Part shown: piece after piece, positions 26,716 to 39,897 of the stretch
How positions within the stretch are numbered: position 1 is the first letter of the stretch
How the letters are laid out: each line of letters begins with the position of its first letter
Source of the DNA: Streptomyces sp. SAT1
Lineage (GTDB): Bacteria > Actinomycetota > Actinomycetes > Streptomycetales > Streptomycetaceae
DNA length: 64,000 nt
Assembly: GCF_001654495.1 (NCBI RefSeq)
Contig: NZ_CP015849.1
Span: 1,323,001 to 1,387,000 of the forward strand
Direction: 5' to 3'
The notes under the pieces: model-generated
What the model saw: only the letters and a program-made list of their open reading frames with translations
What the model was told of the DNA's origin: nothing
The model's database searches: none
Translations under genes and position numbers: made by a program

Positions 26716-28323
26716 TCAGCCGCTCACACCGCGGCCGAGCTCCCACAGCCGCAGGGTGGCCGAGGAGTCGATGACGTAGGCGGCGCCGGTGATGTCGTCA
26801 CGGGTGGCGACGTACTGCTTGCCCTGCCACAGCGGCAGCAGCGGCACGTCCTTGGCCACGAGGTCCTGGATGGCGGTCAGGCTGGTGGACGCGGCGAGCC
26901 GGTCGGCCTGGCGGCGGGACTCGGGGAGCAGGTTCTTGCGGATCTCGTTGCTGACGTACGGCGTGTTGAGGGTGTTGTCGGCGTCCAGGAACGGCGCGAT
27001 GAAGCTGTCGGCGTCCGGGAAGTCGGGGAACCAGCCCATGCCGTAGACGTCGTACTGGCCCTTCTGCGACGTCGGGTGGAAGACCTTCCAGGGGGTGCCC
27101 TGGATGTCGACGTCGAACAGGCCGCTGGAGTTGAGCTGCTGCTGGAGCACCTCGAACTCCTTCTTGGTGGCCGGGCCGTAGTGGTCGGTCGTGTAGTGCA
27201 TCGTGAACTTGACCGGGGTGGTGATGTGGGCCTTCTCCAGCAGCGACTTGGCCTTGCCGACGTTGGGGTCGCCGTACTTGTTGAAGAACGAGTTGGAGTG
27301 GCCGGTGATGGTCGCCGGGACCATCGAGTACAGCGCGTCGGCCTGGGTCCCGTAGACCTTGGCGACCAGGTCGCTGCGGTTGATCAGCTGGGCCATCGCC
27401 TGCCGTACGGCCTTGTCCTTCACGCTGGCGGCATCGGTGTTGAAGGCGAGGAAGCGCACTTCGAGACCGGGCATCTCGACGAGGTCGATCTTGCTGTCGC
27501 CGGAGGCGTTGGAGAGCTTGCGGATCTGGTCCGGCGACATCGCACGGGTCATCAGGTCGATGTCGCCCTTGTCCAGGGCGGCGCCCATGGCGTCGGCGTC
27601 CGTGAAGCTGCGCAGCTCGACCTTGTCGTTGTTGACCTTCAACGTCCCCTGGTAGTGGGGGTTCTTGGTGAAGACGGCGTCGACGAGTTCGTTGTTCTTG
27701 ACGTCGGCCTTCATGGTGTACGGACCGGAGCCGTCCACGCTGAAGCCGTCGCGCAGCTTGCCCTTGTCGTAGTCCTTGGGGTTGAGGATGCCCGCGACGG
27801 GGGTCGACAGCTTGAAGGGGAAGGTGGCGTCGGCCGTGTTGAGGTGGAAGATCACCTCGCGGTCGCCGCGGGTCTCCACGGTGTCGACGGTGGAGAGCAG
27901 GGCGAAGACGCCGTTCTCCGACTTGATGGCGCGGGCGCGGTCGACGGAGAACTTCACGTCGGCCGCGGTGACCGGGGTGCCGTCGGCGAACTTCAGGCCC
28001 TCGCGCAGCGTGCAGGCGTAGCGCTCGTTGCCGCTGTCGGTGAAGCCGCACTTCTCGGCGGCCTCGGGGACCGGCTGGCCGTCGCCCTTGGGCTGGATCA
28101 TCAGAGTCTGCAGCGTCTGGTGCAGCAGGTTCCAGGTGCCGATGTCATAGGCGTACGCCGGGTCCAGCGGCGCGGGGGCGTCCTTGGTGGCGGTGAACCG
28201 GTCCGTGGTGCCGATGACGATGGCGTCGCCGCTCTTGCCGCCGCTGTCGGAACCACCGCATGCGGCGAGCACCGGCGCGAGCAGTCCGACCACGGCCGGC
28301 AGCACCAAAGTCTTGCGGTTCAT
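26716..28323 (-). CDS. ABC transporter solute-binding lipoprotein, family 5 (peptide/nickel type)
   Basis: 535 residues. A lipoprotein signal ends at V-L-A-A-C with Cys22, followed by a Gly/Ser tether. The family 5 signature appears as LREGLKFADGTPVTAADVKFS. The mature domain captures peptides or other solutes outside the cell for an ABC permease. ATG at 28323 with TGGAGAAA upstream. No permease or ATPase genes are beside it, so it is an orphan binding protein that must use a system encoded elsewhere or act as a sensor. Confidence 0.93.
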   Translation of the reverse strand: MNRKTLVLPAVVGLLAPVLAACGGSDSGGKSGDAIVIGTTDRFTATKDAPAPLDPAYAYDIGTWNLLHQTLQTLMIQPKGDGQPVPEAAEKCGFTDSGNERYACTLREGLKFADGTPVTAADVKFSVDRARAIKSENGVFALLSTVDTVETRGDREVIFHLNTADATFPFKLSTPVAGILNPKDYDKGKLRDGFSVDGSGPYTMKADVKNNELVDAVFTKNPHYQGTLKVNNDKVELRSFTDADAMGAALDKGDIDLMTRAMSPDQIRKLSNASGDSKIDLVEMPGLEVRFLAFNTDAASVKDKAVRQAMAQLINRSDLVAKVYGTQADALYSMVPATITGHSNSFFNKYGDPNVGKAKSLLEKAHITTPVKFTMHYTTDHYGPATKKEFEVLQQQLNSSGLFDVDIQGTPWKVFHPTSQKGQYDVYGMGWFPDFPDADSFIAPFLDADNTLNTPYVSNEIRKNLLPESRRQADRLAASTSLTAIQDLVAKDVPLLPLWQGKQYVATRDDITGAAYVIDSSATLRLWELGRGVSG

Positions 28324-28809
28324 GCTCGAGTTTCTCCAGGGGCTGTCATGTCCGTGTACCCGGCATGCAGAGGGGGTGGTGCGGCCGATCACGGGGTGAG
28401 GACGATGGTCTCGCGACGAGACTAGTCCGCGCCCCGGACGCGGCCCGCCGCCCCCGGATCCGCTCCGCCATCACACAGCGGAACCGGCTGTCGACGGTGT
28501 GAAAACGCGCCACCGGAAGGATTCGTGCAGCCTTTCACCAATCGGGACACAAGGGCGGTCGGTTGAGGCCCGGCACGGGGGGCCCTGCACACCGGCGGAC
28601 CACCGTCCACCCTGAGTCACGTGACGAACGTCACATTGCCAACTCGGCGGACCGGTGCCGGAATTCAGCCATCCGGCGGGATTCCCCTTCATTCGCACAC
28701 CCGTCACCAGGATTATCCCGTACGCCAGTACGGACCGGGACGATTCCGCCGCGGCGCCCGCCGAGGCCCCTCTCCGGCGCCCCGGCGCCCCGGCGTCCCG
28801 GCGTCCGGG
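28324..28809. other. 486-bp intergenic region with no gene
   Basis: It lies between two minus-strand genes and is the AT-richest non-coding stretch of the window. It contains a Crp-like palindrome (28621-28634) and presumably the promoter of the binding-protein gene. I saw no convincing small ORF with a ribosome site. Confidence 0.6.
28621..28634. promoter_or_regulatory. Crp-like palindrome GTGACGAACGTCAC
   Basis: It is GTGA-N6-TCAC with symmetric arms, matching the CRP pattern and the Streptomyces Crp form GTG-N6-GNCAC. It is about 300 bp upstream of the solute-binding lipoprotein and on the far side from its start, so its target is uncertain. Confidence 0.4.
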
Positions 28810-29526
28810 TCAGCCCGTGCTCGGCGGCTGCGGGTACGTCATCAGCGACTGGAGGAACGGCAGGTCGACCTCTTCGAGCGAGCCGACGACGGTGCGGCGC
28901 GGGGCGGGGGCGATGGGCGCGACGGAGGGCACGGCGACCACCTGGCAGCCGGCCGCCTCCGCGGCGGCGACCCCGGTCGCGGTGTCCTCGACGACCGCGC
29001 ACCGCGCCGGGTCCGCGCCCAGCCGGGAGGCGGCCAGCAGATACGGGTCGGGGTGCGGCTTGGTGCGCGCCACCTCGTCGCCGGCGACCGACAGGGCGAA
29101 GTGGTGGGGGCCGAGCGAGGCCAGGACGCGGTCGATGATGCGCCGGTGGGAGGCGGAGACCAGGGCGGTGGGGATCTCGTGCGCGGACAGCTCGGCCAGC
29201 AGCCGCGCGGCGCCCGGCATCAGGGGCAGGGTCCGGCCGATACGGTCCTCGAACCCCGCGTTGAGCAGCACGGTCACCTCGGCGAGGGTGACGGCGGCGC
29301 CGGTGGCCTCGATGAGGAAGCCGGCGCTGCGGGTCATGGGGCCGCCGACGACGACGTGTCTCCACGCCTCGTCGAGGCGGTGGCCGAGCGTGGCGAAGAC
29401 CTCGACCTCCACGTCCCACCAGAAACCCTCGGTGTCCACCAGCGTGCCGTCCATGTCGAGGAGCACCGCCTGAAGGGCTGAGCCTTCGGCCGTACAGGTG
29501 CCGAGCGCGGGGACCGTACTGGTCAT
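28810..29526 (-). CDS. HAD-superfamily phosphatase (beta-phosphoglucomutase-like)
   Basis: 238 residues. Motif I LLDMDGTLVD holds the nucleophile Asp and the acid/base Asp. Motif II is TALVSAS, motif III K-P-H-P-D-P, motif IV VVEDTATG. The helical cap between residues 35 and 100 places it in subfamily I with phosphoglycolate and phosphoglucomutase-like enzymes. Substrate unknown. ATG at 29526 with a perfect AAGGAGGT. It is downstream of metH, but a 30-bp palindrome separates them. Confidence 0.92.
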   Translation of the reverse strand: MTSTVPALGTCTAEGSALQAVLLDMDGTLVDTEGFWWDVEVEVFATLGHRLDEAWRHVVVGGPMTRSAGFLIEATGAAVTLAEVTVLLNAGFEDRIGRTLPLMPGAARLLAELSAHEIPTALVSASHRRIIDRVLASLGPHHFALSVAGDEVARTKPHPDPYLLAASRLGADPARCAVVEDTATGVAAAEAAGCQVVAVPSVAPIAPAPRRTVVGSLEEVDLPFLQSLMTYPQPPSTG

Positions 29527-29551
29527 CCGGCATACCTCCTTGAGGGACGAT

Positions 29552-29581
29552 CAGGCCGGTTCCCGCGCGGGAACCGGCCTG
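29552..29581. terminator. 30-bp perfect palindrome between metH and the HAD gene
   Basis: The 15-bp arms 29552-29566 and 29567-29581 are exactly self-complementary with no spacer. It is 198 bp past metH and only 25 bp before the HAD start codon, just upstream of the ribosome site. It may end read-through from metH or act in the HAD leader. Confidence 0.6.
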
Positions 29582-29778
29582 CAGTGGACCGACCAGTGTA
29601 CGACGCGGACCGGGCGAACGCCCTGCGAACACCTCGCGCGGGCCTCGCACCCGCCTCGCACCCGCCTCGCGCGGGCCGGCAGCGGGCCCCACGGCCGTCG
29701 CCGGGGGCCGCGCGCCGGGCGCACGCGGCCCCCGGGACCGGAGACCGGTGCTCCTGTCCCGGGGGCCGCGGGAACCGC

Positions 29779-33315
<3,537 letters not shown>

Positions 33316-33550
33316 GAAGGGGCTCCCTGGAGGTGCGACGGCTGTCGGCTTTGCGTCTTCCCCGGCGGTCCCGGGCGGTCGGCCCAGGGCTCCCGGGAAG
33401 GGCGCACGCCGCAAGAGTAGCCGGGACCGGAGGCGGGCGGTCAGGGGCGTCCACCACACGGACGAGCATGTCACCGTTGCCGGGGCGGATGGCCGGTTGC
33501 GTAACAGCTGAGGGCCGACCATTAGCGGAGAGTCGACAAGGACCGGTAGT

Positions 33551-33567
33551 GTTCGGCATTGCCGAAC
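33551..33567. promoter_or_regulatory. GylR operator candidate upstream of gylR
   Basis: GTTCGGCATTGCCGAAC is a perfect palindrome apart from the central base and lies 54 bp before the gylR ATG. A 15/17 match stands before glpF. IclR-family repressors bind such sites, and GylR autoregulation is known in S. coelicolor. Confidence 0.7.
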
Positions 33568-33620
33568 GGCGGCAGCACATCGCGCGCCGGCGGCCGAAGG
33601 GGACGGAGGGCAGCACGGCG

Positions 33621-34385
33621 ATGGCACGGAACATCCAGTCGCTCGAACGGGCCGCCGCGATGCTGCGGCTGCTCGCGGGCGGCGAGCGACGGCTCGGCCT
33701 GTCGGACATCGCCTCGTCGCTGGGCCTCGCCAAGGGCACCGCCCACGGCATCCTGCGCACCCTCCAGCAGGAGGGGTTCGTGGAGCAGGACGACGCCTCC
33801 GGGCGCTATCAGCTCGGCGCGGAGCTGCTGCGTCTGGGCACGACCTATCTGGACGTGCACGAACTGCGGGCGCGCGCCCTGGTGTGGACCGACGACCTGG
33901 CCCGCTCCAGCGGGGAGAGCGTCCACCTGGGCGTCCTGCACCAGCAGGGCGTGCTGATCGTGCACCACGTCTTCCGGCCCGACGACAGCCGGCAGGTCCT
34001 GGAGATCGGGGCCATGCAGCCGCTGCACTCCACGGCCCTGGGCAAGGTCCTGTCGGCCTACGACCCGGTCGCGCACAGCGAGGCGCTGGAGACCGAGCGC
34101 CGGGCCTTCACGGACCGGACGGTGTGCACGGCCCCCGACTTCGAGCAGCTCCTGGACCTCACCCGCGCGCGCGGGTACGCGGCCGACGTGGAGGAGACCT
34201 GGGAGGGTGTGGCGTCCATCGCGGCGCCCATCCACGACCGGCGGCGGATGCCGGTGGGGGCGGTCGGCATCACCGGCGCCGTGGAGCGGGTCTGCCGGGA
34301 CGGGGAGCTGCGCCCGGAGCTGATAGCGGCGGTGCGCGACTGCGCCCGCGCGGTCTCCCGCGACCTGGGCGCCGGGCGGTTCTGA
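33621..34385 (+). CDS. gylR: IclR-family glycerol operon repressor GylR
   Basis: 254 residues, the same length I recall for S. coelicolor GylR. The winged HTH (LGLSDIASSLGLAKGTAHGI) fills the first 70 residues and the IclR effector domain (about 80-250) the rest. It represses the glp genes and itself and is released by a glycerol metabolite, probably glycerol-3-phosphate. ATG with GGAGGG upstream. The downstream glpFKD order and the operator pair confirm the assignment. Confidence 0.95.
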   Translation: MARNIQSLERAAAMLRLLAGGERRLGLSDIASSLGLAKGTAHGILRTLQQEGFVEQDDASGRYQLGAELLRLGTTYLDVHELRARALVWTDDLARSSGESVHLGVLHQQGVLIVHHVFRPDDSRQVLEIGAMQPLHSTALGKVLSAYDPVAHSEALETERRAFTDRTVCTAPDFEQLLDLTRARGYAADVEETWEGVASIAAPIHDRRRMPVGAVGITGAVERVCRDGELRPELIAAVRDCARAVSRDLGAGRF

Positions 34386-34445
34386 GCGGCCGTCCGCGCT
34401 CCGGCGACGCGTCGTCGCCCACCCTCCGCGGCCCCGGGCCGCACC

Positions 34446-34495
34446 GGCCGGTACGCCCTCGCGTACCGGCCTTTCGCACACCCGCGCGCGGGTGT
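34446..34495 (+). terminator. Double-hairpin terminator of gylR
   Basis: The first stem GGCCGGTACGC / GCGTACCGGCC (34446-34456 with 34461-34471, 4-nt loop) is followed by TTTCGC. A second 18-bp palindrome ACACCCGCGCGCGGGTGT (34478-34495) lies right after. Together they isolate gylR from glpF. Confidence 0.8.
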
Positions 34496-34627
34496 CGCGC
34501 CGGGTCGCGCACGGCAGCCGTGCCGGGCCGCGCGCGCCGGTGCGGTCCGGGGCGCCACGTAACGATCGTGCTTTGCGCAACAGACCTCTTGACGCCCGTC
34601 TGGGAGAGGGTGAGACTCGCGTCCACC

Positions 34628-34644
34628 GGTCGGCATTGTCGAAC
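34628..34644. promoter_or_regulatory. GylR operator candidate upstream of glpF
   Basis: GGTCGGCATTGTCGAAC matches the gylR site at 15 of 17 positions. It ends 22 bp before a TAGAGT -10 box (34665-34670 region) and so overlaps the -35 zone of that promoter. A second possible promoter, TTGACG-N17-GAGACT, lies about 30 bp further upstream. Confidence 0.65.
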
Positions 34645-34772
34645 ACCTTGCGGAAAAACGCGTTAGAGTGTGACAACGCCAAGGGCCGGCATCGCTCTCA
34701 CCCCGAGGGCACCAGACCCCCGGAGGGACCCGGGGTTCGGCTTCCCCTGGACGAAGGACAAAGGAGTCGCGG

Positions 34773-35567
34773 GTGTCCAGCTCCGACATCTTCATCGGCG
34801 AGACCATCGGTACCGCCATACTCATTCTGCTCGGCGGCGGCGTCTGCGCCGCCGTCACCCTGAAGGCCTCCAAGGCCCGCAACGCCGGCTGGCTCGCCAT
34901 CGCCTTCGGGTGGGGCTTCGCCGTCATGACGGCCGCGTACATATCGGGTCCGCTCTCCGGCGCCCACCTCAACCCGGCCGTGACGCTCGCCATCGCCATC
35001 AAGGACGGCGCGTGGACGAACGTGCCGACCTACCTCGCCGGTCAGCTGCTCGGCGCCATGATCGGCGCGGTGCTCGTCTGGGCCGCCTACTACGGCCAGT
35101 TCCAGGCGCACCTGACCGACAAGGAGATCGTCGGCGGTCCCGGCGCGCAGGTCACCACCGCCAAGGCCGTCGAGGCGCAGGAGAAGGGCGCAGGCCCTGT
35201 GCTCGGTGTCTTCTCCACCGGCCCGGAGATCCGCAACGTGGTGCAGAACCTCGCCACGGAGATCATCGGCACCTTCGTGCTGATCCTCGCGATCCTCACC
35301 CAGGGCCTGAACGACAAGGGCAACGGCCTCGGTGTCATCGGCGCCCTGATCACCGGCTTCGTGGTCGTCTCCATCGGCCTCTCGCTCGGCGGTCCCACCG
35401 GCTACGCGATCAACCCGGTCCGCGACCTCGGCCCGCGTATCGTGCACGCCCTCCTCCCGCTGCCCAACAAGGGCGGCTCGGACTGGGGCTACGCCTGGAT
35501 CCCGGTGGTCGGCCCGCTGGTCGGCGCGGCCATCGCCGCCGGTGTCTACAACGTCGCCTTCGCCTGA
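34773..35567 (+). CDS. glpF: Glycerol uptake facilitator GlpF (aquaglyceroporin)
   Basis: 264 residues with six membrane helices and two half-helices. The pore motifs are HLNPAVT and AINPVRD; the Asp after the second NPxR is the aquaglyceroporin mark. It lets glycerol diffuse in, where GlpK traps it. GTG start with AAGGAG 10-15 bp upstream. First gene of the glpFKD operon under GylR. Confidence 0.97.
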   Translation: MSSSDIFIGETIGTAILILLGGGVCAAVTLKASKARNAGWLAIAFGWGFAVMTAAYISGPLSGAHLNPAVTLAIAIKDGAWTNVPTYLAGQLLGAMIGAVLVWAAYYGQFQAHLTDKEIVGGPGAQVTTAKAVEAQEKGAGPVLGVFSTGPEIRNVVQNLATEIIGTFVLILAILTQGLNDKGNGLGVIGALITGFVVVSIGLSLGGPTGYAINPVRDLGPRIVHALLPLPNKGGSDWGYAWIPVVGPLVGAAIAAGVYNVAFA

Positions 35568-35662
35568 CGAGCGGCGCGCCCGCCCCACGGGCGGCGCGCG
35601 CCGAGCCGCACCGCACGCGCCGTACGCGCAGCCCCACTGACCACGGACCTCAGGAGCAGACA

Positions 35663-37201
35663 GTGACCGACGCCCACACCGCCGGACCCTTCATCGCCGC
35701 CATCGACCAGGGCACGACCTCCTCCCGCTGCATCGTCTTCGACCGGGACGGCCGGATCGTCTCCGTCGACCAGAAGGAACACGAGCAGATCTTCCCCAAG
35801 CCGGGCTGGGTCGAGCACGACGCCGCCGAGATCTGGACCAACGTCCAGGAGGTCGTCGCCGGAGCCGTCGAGAAGGCCGGCATCACCCGCGACGACATCA
35901 AGGCCATCGGCATCACCAACCAGCGCGAGACCACCGTGCTGTGGGACAAGAACACCGGTGAGCCCGTCCACAACGCCATCGTCTGGCAGGACACCCGCAC
36001 CGACGCCCTCTGCCGCGAGCTGGGCCGCAACGTCGGCCAGGACCGCTTCCGCCGCGAGACCGGCCTGCCGCTGGCCTCCTACTTCGCCGGGCCCAAGGCC
36101 CGCTGGCTGCTCGACAACGTCGAGGGCCTGCGCGAGCGCGCCGAGGCGGGCGACATCCTCTTCGGCACGATGGACACCTGGGTCATCTGGAACCTGACCG
36201 GTGGTGCCGAGGGCGGCAAGCACGTCACCGACGTCACCAACGCCTCCCGCACCCTGCTGATGAACCTGCACAGGATGGAGTGGGACCCGAAGATCGCCGA
36301 GTCCATCGGCGTCCCGACGGCGATCCTGCCCGAGATCCGCTCCTCCGCGGAGGTCTACGGCGAGGTCAAGGGCGGCCGACTGGGCGAGCTGCTCGGCGGG
36401 ATCCCGGTCGCCTCCGCGCTCGGCGACCAGCAGGCCGCGCTGTTCGGCCAGACCTGTTTCGCCGAGGGCGAGACCAAGTCGACGTACGGCACCGGCACCT
36501 TCATGGTGATGAACACCGGTGACAAGATCATCAACTCCTACAGCGGGCTGCTGACCACGGTCGGCTACCAGATCGGCGACCAGAAGCCGGTCTACGCGCT
36601 GGAGGGCTCGATCGCCGTCACCGGCTCCCTGGTGCAGTGGATGCGCGACCAGATGGGCCTGATCTCCACCGCCGCCGAGATCGAGACGCTGGCGCTCTCG
36701 GTCGAGGACAACGGCGGCGCCTACTTCGTGCCGGCCTTCTCCGGCCTGTTCGCCCCGTACTGGCGCTCCGACGCCCGCGGTGTGATCGCCGGCCTGACCC
36801 GGTACGTCACCAAGGCGCACCTCGCGCGCGCCGTTCTGGAGGCCACCGCCTGGCAGACGCGGGAGATCGCCGACGCCATGACCAAGGACTCCGGCGTCGA
36901 GCTGGCCGCGCTGAAGGTCGACGGCGGCATGACCTCCAACAACCTGCTGATGCAGACGCTCTCGGACTTCCTGGACGCCCCCGTGGTGCGCCCGATGGTC
37001 GCCGAGACCACCTGCCTCGGCGCCGCCTACGCCGCCGGTCTCGCCGTCGGCTTCTGGGCCTCCACCGACGACCTGCGCCAGAACTGGCGCCGGGCCGCCG
37101 AATGGACCCCCCGCATGGACGCGGACACCCGCGACCGTGAGTACAAGAGCTGGCTCAAGGCCGTCGAGCGGACCATGGGCTGGATCGCCGAAGAAAGCTG
37201 A
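35663..37201 (+). CDS. glpK: Glycerol kinase GlpK
   Basis: 512 residues of the FGGY kinase family. The phosphate-binding loop is [10 protein letters not shown] near the N-terminus, and the C-terminal half contains [14 protein letters not shown]. It converts glycerol and ATP to glycerol-3-phosphate. GTG at 35663 with CAGGAGC upstream. The gap after glpF is 95 bp; glpD follows after 18 bp. Confidence 0.97.
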   Translation: MTDAHTAGPFIAAIDQGTTSSRCIVFDRDGRIVSVDQKEHEQIFPKPGWVEHDAAEIWTNVQEVVAGAVEKAGITRDDIKAIGITNQRETTVLWDKNTGEPVHNAIVWQDTRTDALCRELGRNVGQDRFRRETGLPLASYFAGPKARWLLDNVEGLRERAEAGDILFGTMDTWVIWNLTGGAEGGKHVTDVTNASRTLLMNLHRMEWDPKIAESIGVPTAILPEIRSSAEVYGEVKGGRLGELLGGIPVASALGDQQAALFGQTCFAEGETKSTYGTGTFMVMNTGDKIINSYSGLLTTVGYQIGDQKPVYALEGSIAVTGSLVQWMRDQMGLISTAAEIETLALSVEDNGGAYFVPAFSGLFAPYWRSDARGVIAGLTRYVTKAHLARAVLEATAWQTREIADAMTKDSGVELAALKVDGGMTSNNLLMQTLSDFLDAPVVRPMVAETTCLGAAYAAGLAVGFWASTDDLRQNWRRAAEWTPRMDADTRDREYKSWLKAVERTMGWIAEES

Positions 37202-37219
37202 CGAGGAGTAAGAACCACC

Positions 37220-38833
37220 ATGACCAGTCAGTCCACCCTGTCCGTGCCTGCCCTCGGGACGCACCCGGCCTCCGGCTCGAACCCGAGCCGGGCCGAGACC
37301 CGGGAACAGCTCTCCAAGGCGACGTACGACCTCCTCGTGATCGGCGGCGGCATCCTGGGCATCTCCACCGCCTGGCACGCCGCGCAGTCCGGACTCAGGG
37401 TGGCCCTGGTCGACGCCGGCGACTGGGCCGGCGCCACCTCCTCCGCCTCCTCCAAGCTGCTCCACGGCGGTCTGCGCTACCTGCAGACCGGCGCGGTGAA
37501 GCTGGTGGCGGAGAACCACTTCGAGCGCCGTGCGGTCTCCCGCCAGGTGGCCCCCCACCTGGCGAACCCGCTCACCTTCTACCTCCCCGTGTACAAGGGC
37601 GGGCCGCACGGCGCGGCGAAGCTCGGGGCGGGCGTCTTCGCCTACTCCGCGCTCTCCGCGTTCGGTGACGGCGTGGGCCACCTGCTCAGCCCGGCCAAGG
37701 CCGCGCAGGACGTGCCCGAGCTGCGCACCGAGAACCTCAAGGCCGTGGCCGTCTACGGCGACGACCAGATGAACGACGCGCGCATGGCGCTGATGACGGT
37801 CCGCGCGGCCGTCGAGGCGGGCGCGGTCGTCCTCAACCACGCCGAGGTCACCGGGCTGCGCTTCACCAAGGGCCGGGTCACCGGCGCCGAACTGAAGGAC
37901 CGGCTGTCCGGCGACGAGTTCGGCGTGGACGCCCGGCTGGTGCTGAACGCCACCGGTCCGTGGGTCGACCACCTGCGCAGGCTGGAGGACCCGAACGCGG
38001 CGCCCTCCATCCGGCTGTCCAAGGGCGCGCACCTGGTCCTCAAGCGCACCGCGCCGTGGAAGGCCGCGCTGGCCACGCCCATCGACAAGTACCGCATCAC
38101 CTTCGCCCTCCCCTGGGAGGACATGCTGCTGCTGGGCACCACCGACGAGGAGTACGAGGGCGACCCGGCCGATGTCGCGGTCAACGACAAGGACGTCGCC
38201 CAGATACTCGACGAGGCCGCGTTCTCCATCCGCGACCAGCAGCTCGACCGCGATCTGATCACCTACGCCTTCGCGGGTCTGCGGGTGCTGCCCGGCGGCC
38301 CCGGCGACACCGCCAAGGCCAAGCGCGAGACGGTCGTGACCGAGGGCAGGGGCGGCATGCTGTCCGTGGCCGGCGGCAAGTGGACCACGTTCCGGCACAT
38401 CGGCCGCACCGTGATGAAGAAGCTGGAGTCGCTGCCGGGCCACCCGCTGGGCGACGACTTCGAGCCGATCTCGGCGCTGCCGAAGAAGCTGCCGCTGCCG
38501 GGTATCGCCAACCCCCGCGCGGTCGAGCACCGGCTGCTGGTGGACCGTCCGGCGCCCGGCCCGCGCATGGCCGCCGACACCGCCCGGCACCTGGCCACGC
38601 ACTACGGCTCGCTGGCCCTGGACATCGCCCGGCTGGCCAACGAGAACCCGGAGCTGGGCGAGCGGGTCCACCCGGACGCCCCGGAGATCTGGGCGCAGGT
38701 CGTGTGGGCGCGCGACCAGGAGTGGGCCGAGACGCCCGACGACGTGCTGCGCCGCCGTACGACGCTGACGATCCGCGGCCTGGCCACGGACGAGGTCCGC
38801 GCGAAGGTGCAGGACGTGCTCGACAAGAAGTAG
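37220..38833 (+). CDS. glpD: Aerobic glycerol-3-phosphate dehydrogenase GlpD
   Basis: 537 residues. The FAD-binding Rossmann motif is LLVIGGGILGIST near residue 35, followed by the DAO-family core (SSKLLHGGLRYLQ) and a C-terminal helical cap (from about 400). It is a membrane-associated flavoenzyme oxidising glycerol-3-phosphate to dihydroxyacetone phosphate and passing electrons to quinone. ATG with GAGGAG upstream. Last gene of the glycerol operon. Confidence 0.97.
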   Translation: MTSQSTLSVPALGTHPASGSNPSRAETREQLSKATYDLLVIGGGILGISTAWHAAQSGLRVALVDAGDWAGATSSASSKLLHGGLRYLQTGAVKLVAENHFERRAVSRQVAPHLANPLTFYLPVYKGGPHGAAKLGAGVFAYSALSAFGDGVGHLLSPAKAAQDVPELRTENLKAVAVYGDDQMNDARMALMTVRAAVEAGAVVLNHAEVTGLRFTKGRVTGAELKDRLSGDEFGVDARLVLNATGPWVDHLRRLEDPNAAPSIRLSKGAHLVLKRTAPWKAALATPIDKYRITFALPWEDMLLLGTTDEEYEGDPADVAVNDKDVAQILDEAAFSIRDQQLDRDLITYAFAGLRVLPGGPGDTAKAKRETVVTEGRGGMLSVAGGKWTTFRHIGRTVMKKLESLPGHPLGDDFEPISALPKKLPLPGIANPRAVEHRLLVDRPAPGPRMAADTARHLATHYGSLALDIARLANENPELGERVHPDAPEIWAQVVWARDQEWAETPDDVLRRRTTLTIRGLATDEVRAKVQDVLDKK

Positions 38834-38846
38834 TCCGCACGGCGGT

Positions 38847-38878
38847 GGGGGCGGTTCCGCGGCCGCGGGGCCGCCCCC
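38847..38878 (+). terminator. Terminator after glpD
   Basis: The stem GGGGGCGG / CCGCCCCC (8 bp) with a GC-rich 16-nt loop begins 14 bp past the glpD stop. Confidence 0.6.
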
Positions 38879-39001
38879 GACGGCTGTGCGGGAGGGCCTT
38901 CCGGGGCTCCGTACGCGAGAGCCGTCCAGGGCTTCGCACGGGTGCGCGGGCCGGGCCGCGGGCCGGGAGCGGTCGGCGGCCCGGCCGCATAATGGCCGCC
39001 G

Positions 39002-39016
39002 AGACATCCCATGTCT
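39002..39016. promoter_or_regulatory. AGACAT-CCC-ATGTCT operator candidate before the FadR-type gene
   Basis: A perfect 6-bp inverted repeat with a 3-bp centre, ending 19 bp before the start codon of the GntR-family gene. The position fits autorepression. The word CCCATGTC recurs in the gntK leader at 58 kb. Confidence 0.5.
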
Positions 39017-39035
39017 GACGGAGCGGAGACCGAGC

Positions 39036-39707
39036 ATGGCAGTGACCGACGAGGCGATCGAGAAGATCAAGGCCATGATCGTCTCCGGTGCGCTGCGGCC
39101 CGGTGACCGGCTGCCCGGGGAGAGCGAACTCGCCGCCGGTCTGGGGCTGTCGCGCAACTCCCTGCGGGAGGCGGTGCGCGCGCTGTCGCTGATGCGGATC
39201 CTGGACGTGCGCCAGGGCGACGGCACGTATGTGAGCAGTCTGGATCCGCAACTCCTGCTGGAGGCGCTGAGCTTCGTCGTCGACTTCCACCGCGACGACA
39301 CCGTGCTGGAGTTCCTGGCGGTGCGCCGCATCCTGGAGCCGGCCGCGACCGCGCTGGCGGCCGCCCGCCTCGACGAGGGGCGTCTGGACGCCCTGGAGGC
39401 GCAGCTGGACACGCTGGGCCCGGCCCCTTCGGTGGAGGAACTGGTCGCAGCGGACCTGGAGTTCCACCGGGGCATCGTGGCCGGCTCGGGCAACTCGGTG
39501 CTCTGCGCTCTGCTCGACGGGCTGTCCGGGCCCACCACTCGGGCCCGGGTCTGGCGCGGGCTGACCCAGGAGGACGCCGTGGGCCGCACGCTGCGCGAGC
39601 ACCGGGCGATCCTCGGGGCACTGCGCGACCGGGACGCGGAGGCGGCCCGTTCGTGGGCGACGGTGCACATCGCGAGCGTCGAGCACTGGCTGCGCTCGGC
39701 GCTGTGA
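39036..39707 (+). CDS. GntR-family (FadR/FCD subfamily) transcriptional regulator
   Basis: 223 residues. The winged HTH contains PGDRLPGESELAAGLGLSRNSLREAVRAL (typical FadR-type), and the FCD all-helical effector domain (about 75-220) has the metal/ligand histidine-rich positions (EFHRGI, EHRAIL). ATG at 39036. It follows glpD by 202 bp after a terminator, so it is its own unit. The target regulon is not evident; FCD members usually sense organic acids. Confidence 0.92.
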   Translation: MAVTDEAIEKIKAMIVSGALRPGDRLPGESELAAGLGLSRNSLREAVRALSLMRILDVRQGDGTYVSSLDPQLLLEALSFVVDFHRDDTVLEFLAVRRILEPAATALAAARLDEGRLDALEAQLDTLGPAPSVEELVAADLEFHRGIVAGSGNSVLCALLDGLSGPTTRARVWRGLTQEDAVGRTLREHRAILGALRDRDAEAARSWATVHIASVEHWLRSAL

Positions 39708-39897
39708 CAGCGGTCAGCCCTCGGAGGGGTGGGGCGCGCCGCAGGTCCGGCGGCGGGCAGCGGCGATCATGGGTGTTCGAGTGTCTCGGACGGGGCAGTG
39801 ATGCGTTCACTCCCCCGTGCAAGGGGGTCGCGGTCGCCCCCGCGGCACGCCGTAAGGTTGGTGGGTCAAGCGAGGGCACGTCGGAAGGAGGCGCTGG

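Noticed and set aside
33316..33550. Possible cobalamin or SAH riboswitch in the metH leader
   Set aside because: I could not find the conserved B12-box or SAH core sequence on the minus strand here.
33551..33567. Possible LexA (SOS) box
   Set aside because: The arms are GTTC...GAAC, the inverse of the actinobacterial GAAC-N4-GTTC box, and the spacing differs; a GylR site explains it better.
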